Positions 61,607-64,000 of a stretch of 64,000 bases of DNA are shown here, in pieces (positions within the stretch are counted from its first letter, which is position 1; every line of letters starts with the position of its first letter). Location of the stretch: positions 62,001-126,000 of the forward strand of contig JBEBFY010000009.1 of the NCBI GenBank assembly GCA_040081715.1, written 5' to 3'. The position numbers and the translations under genes were made by a program. Source of the DNA: CANKJK01 sp040081715. Its GTDB lineage: Bacteria > Acidobacteriota > Vicinamibacteria > Vicinamibacterales > UBA2999. The notes beneath the pieces were generated by a model, which saw nothing but the letters and a program-made list of their open reading frames with translations, searched no databases and was not told where the DNA came from.

Positions 61607-62560
61607 CTATGCTCGCGCGATCTGGCTGACTTCTGCCACGTCCGCAGCCGTCAGCCGCCATCGGGTGGCCTCCGCATTCGCGGCGACCTGCGCGACCGAG
61701 CGCGCCCCGGCGATCACCGACGCGACGGCCGGCGAGGCCAGCAGCCAGCCGAACGCCAACTCCAGCAGTGTGTGGCCACGTGACTCCGCAAAGCCTGCCA
61801 GGGCCTCGACGCGGTCCAGTTCCGCCTGAGTCATCCGGCCCGTGAGTGGTCCCGACGTCAGGCGCGTGTCCAGGCCCTCCATGCGACCGCGGCGGTACTT
61901 GCCCGTGAGCAACCCAGCCGCGAGGGGAAAGTAAGGCAGGAAGGCGGTCCCGCGTTGCTCACACCACGCGACGACATCCGACGCACCCTGGTTGAGGATG
62001 CTCAGCTCGTTCTGGACGCTGACAAACGCCGCTGGCACAGCCTGACCACCGATTGCACCTGCCGGGCGCGTGGGCCGACTGACAGGCGCGAGTATTGCCG
62101 ACGTGGTGTCCGCCTCCACGAGCTGCGCGACGCTGAAGTTGGAGCACCCGCCTTCGCGAACCTTACCCTCGCGGATCGCATCGCCGATCACGCCCAGCGT
62201 GTCGGCAAGGGGGACGGCGGGATCCGGCCGGTGGAGCTGCCAGAGGTCGATGTAGTCCGTCCCGAGGCGAAGCAGGCTGGCGTCGAGCGACGCGCGCATT
62301 GCCTCCGGGTGCGCCTTGCTGAACTTGGTCGCGATCACGGCCTCCTCCCGGCGGCCACGCAGGGCCTGCCCTAACAGCACCTCACTTTCGCCGTACGACT
62401 CGGCGGTGTCGAAGAAGTTGATGCCGGCGGTCAGCGCGGCGTGGACCACATCCGCCGTCCCCGCCGCATCCAGCGTATTGGGCAGCACCGGCCACCCGAA
62501 CGTGTTGCACCCGACACCGACCATGGACACTTCGAGCGTCCCAATCCGCCGCTTCTCCAT
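61607..62560 (-). CDS. Aldo/keto reductase
   Basis: The 317-residue TIM-barrel protein has F-F-D-T-A-E-S-Y-G (catalytic D and Y), A-T-K-F (catalytic K), Y-I-D-L-W-Q-L-H-R-P-D (catalytic H) and the NADPH-binding end S-V-I-A-G-A-R-S. It reduces aldehydes or ketones, substrate unknown. Start codons ATG 62560 and ATG 62569 are both possible; the AGGGGG element is closer to the latter. Confidence 0.92.
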   Translation of the reverse strand: MEKRRIGTLEVSMVGVGCNTFGWPVLPNTLDAAGTADVVHAALTAGINFFDTAESYGESEVLLGQALRGRREEAVIATKFSKAHPEAMRASLDASLLRLGTDYIDLWQLHRPDPAVPLADTLGVIGDAIREGKVREGGCSNFSVAQLVEADTTSAILAPVSRPTRPAGAIGGQAVPAAFVSVQNELSILNQGASDVVAWCEQRGTAFLPYFPLAAGLLTGKYRRGRMEGLDTRLTSGPLTGRMTQAELDRVEALAGFAESRGHTLLELAFGWLLASPAVASVIAGARSVAQVAANAEATRWRLTAADVAEVSQIARA

Positions 62561-62672
62561 CGCCGCCATCTTCCCCCTCTGCTGTGACCGTACAGACAAA
62601 GGGGCCAGCCTCGGCCGACCCCTCTGCCTAACTGGCTACGAACGCGCGTGCGCTACGCGCAATCACTTCCAA

Positions 62673-62693
62673 GGAGCGGCGCTAAGCCGCTCC
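62673..62693. terminator. Hairpin downstream of nrdJ
   Basis: GGAGCGGC and GCCGCTCC pair around GCTAA. A further GCGCGT/ACGCGC hairpin lies at 62644-62660. Both lie in the gap between nrdJ and the aldo/keto reductase and probably back up the main terminator. Confidence 0.55.
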
Positions 62694-62710
62694 GGAGATG
62701 CTGTGCCAAA

Positions 62711-62743
62711 GGCACGACGTCAGGCGCAGCCTGACGTCGTGCC
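62711..62743. terminator. Long perfect hairpin across the nrdJ stop codon
   Basis: GGCACGACGTCAGGC and GCCTGACGTCGTGCC, 15 bases each, pair perfectly around GCA. The TGA stop of nrdJ (62720-62722) lies in the arm distal to the gene, so the hairpin also covers the last seven codons, including part of the C-terminal zinc ribbon. Confidence 0.7.
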
Positions 62744-64000
62744 GCAGTTGGCGCACTTGTAGCACGCGCCGCTGCGGATCATGATGCTGCCGCACGTGCT
62801 GCACGGCGGCGCATCTTCCTGATTCTGAATGGCCGCGAACTCGGAGCCCCTGGCAGAGGCCTCTGTCCTGACCGGCGCACTTGCCACCGGAGCCGGTGAA
62901 CTCGCCTCGGCTTGCGGCGCGGCCGGCACCACGTCCTCCTTCATGTTCACCCCCGCACGGAACTGCGCGTCGTGCGAAAGGAACTTGGTGGCCATCCACC
63001 GGAAAATGTAGTCGACGATCGACTTGGCGAACCGCACCTCGGGGTTCTTCGTCATCCCCGATGGCTCGAAGCGCGCGTGGCTGAACTTGTCCACCAGCGC
63101 CTGCAGCGGCACGCCGTACTGGAGCGCGTAGGAGATCGCCTGCGCGAACGCGTCGGCAAAGCCCGAAATGGTCGAGCCCTCCTTGGCCATCGTCAGGAAG
63201 ATCTCGCCAGGCGTGCCGTCGGCGAACAGGCCCACCGTGATGTAGCCCTCGTGGCCGCCGATGTCGAACTTGTGCGTGATGGCCTGCCGCTCGTCCGGGA
63301 GCCTCTTCCGCGACGGCCGCTCCACCACCTTCACGACTTCCTTCACCAGTTCGCGCACGCCCTCGGCGCCCACGGCGTTGCGCGTATCCGCCACGCCCGC
63401 CCTCGACGTGTTGAGCGGCTGCGTCCGCTTGCTGCCGTCGCGGTAGATGGAGATGGCCTTCGCGCCGAGCCGCCACGACTCGAGGTAGGCGCGCTCGATG
63501 TCCTCCACCGTCGCCTCGCGGGGCACGTTCACCGTCTTGCTGATGGCGCCGGAGATGAAGGGCTGCGTGGCGCCCATCATCCGGATGTGACCCATGTACT
63601 GGATGGAGCGCTCGCCCTGCGCGGGCTTGAACGCGCAGTCGAACACGGGCAGGTGCTCCTCCTTGAGGAAGGGCGCGCCCTCGATGGTCTCGTGCTCATC
63701 GATGAAGTGGATGATGGCATCCACCTCGGGCTGCGTGTAGCCGAGCTTGCCGAGTGCCATCGGCACGGTCTGGTTGACGATCTTCATCAACCCGCCGCCG
63801 ACCAGCTTCTTGTACTTGACGAGCGCGATGTCCGGCTCGACGCCGGTGGTGTCGCAGTCCATCATGAAGCCGATGGTGCCGGTCGGTGCGAGCACCGTGG
63901 CCTGGGCGTTCCGGTAGCCGAAGTCTTCGCCGAGTTCGACGGCCTCTTCCCACGCCTGCTTCGCGCCGCTCATCAGATCCACGGGCACGAACTTCGGATT
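62720..64000 (-). CDS. nrdJ: Class II (B12-dependent) ribonucleotide reductase, C-terminal part
   Basis: The window holds the last 426 codons; the frame is open to the edge. It shows A-P-T-G-T-I-G-F-M-M-D-C-D-T-T-G-V-E-P-D, the second substrate-binding loop of the finger motif region of NrdJ, then a linker domain and a C-terminal zinc ribbon C-S-T-C-G and C-Y-K-C-A-N-C-G. It reduces ribonucleotides using adenosylcobalamin, without an R2 subunit. The N-terminal active-site cysteines lie outside the window. Confidence 0.95.
   Translation of the reverse strand, partial: NPKFVPVDLMSGAKQAWEEAVELGEDFGYRNAQATVLAPTGTIGFMMDCDTTGVEPDIALVKYKKLVGGGLMKIVNQTVPMALGKLGYTQPEVDAIIHFIDEHETIEGAPFLKEEHLPVFDCAFKPAQGERSIQYMGHIRMMGATQPFISGAISKTVNVPREATVEDIERAYLESWRLGAKAISIYRDGSKRTQPLNTSRAGVADTRNAVGAEGVRELVKEVVKVVERPSRKRLPDERQAITHKFDIGGHEGYITVGLFADGTPGEIFLTMAKEGSTISGFADAFAQAISYALQYGVPLQALVDKFSHARFEPSGMTKNPEVRFAKSIVDYIFRWMATKFLSHDAQFRAGVNMKEDVVPAAPQAEASSPAPVASAPVRTEASARGSEFAAIQNQEDAPPCSTCGSIMIRSGACYKCANCGTTSGCA

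Overview
The window reads as chromosome of a high-GC Gram-negative bacterium, most likely an acidobacterium of the Vicinamibacteria type. The pointers are two sets of DUF1592/DUF1552 cytochrome-type proteins, a large Oar-like TonB-dependent receptor with a carboxypeptidase-regulatory N-terminus, exported ankyrin-repeat proteins, a DUF5916 protein, a SWIB-domain protein and a class II (B12-dependent) ribonucleotide reductase. This placement is inferred from gene content only. No rRNA, tRNA, CRISPR array or intact insertion sequence is visible.

Layout. Positions 1-6900 and 12370-12975 are an accessory, rearranged zone: brnTA, a Fic protein and higBA lie among partial duplications. One full dbpA helicase gene has two truncated copies sharing the same 72-bp internal deletion. 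Three copies of a VF530-type gene, a duplicated piece of the fic gene, a 217-bp repeat present twice, and the last 71 codons of an IS3-family transposase complete the mosaic. From 6941 to 10967 a Cpx-like two-component system faces a YHYH lipoprotein, a small MORN-type protein and an SCO1/SenC copper chaperone, with a GTAAA-N6-GTAAA box between them. From 11151 to 23740 come assorted genes: DinB, isochorismatase-like hydrolase, hybrid sensor kinase, Oar-like receptor, a broken vapBC, PqiA, an MFS exporter, a beta-barrel and a GIY-YIG protein.

Positions 23721-33824 hold a cupin/porin-like/M23 peptidase operon and then the first ankyrin-DUF1592-DUF1552 locus, followed by a seven-iron ferredoxin. 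Positions 33948-40382 carry an FAD disulfide oxidoreductase and the N-degron operon aat-clpS-clpA with pdxH attached, facing a glutamyl-Q tRNA synthetase gene. Positions 40434-52175 are mostly single housekeeping or envelope genes: RRM protein, YfcC-type transporter, FkbM-like protein, Bcp peroxiredoxin, PEGA, DUF4159, bacterial PH, SWIB, an RCK-gated potassium channel, DUF5916 and a luciferase-like oxidoreductase, with one ABC-ATPase pseudogene. Positions 52260-57824 are the second ankyrin-DUF1592-DUF1552 locus, here as one operon. The end holds an atypical SDR, an amidohydrolase, TrmO, an aldo/keto reductase and the C-terminal part of NrdJ, which runs off the window.

The most promising material for something undescribed is the repeated module of two-heme DUF1592 protein, Tat-exported DUF1552 protein and exported ankyrin protein, and the Cpx-box-linked YHYH-MORN-SCO1 operon. 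Coding regions on the opposite strand of long genes are shadows caused by high GC and were left out.
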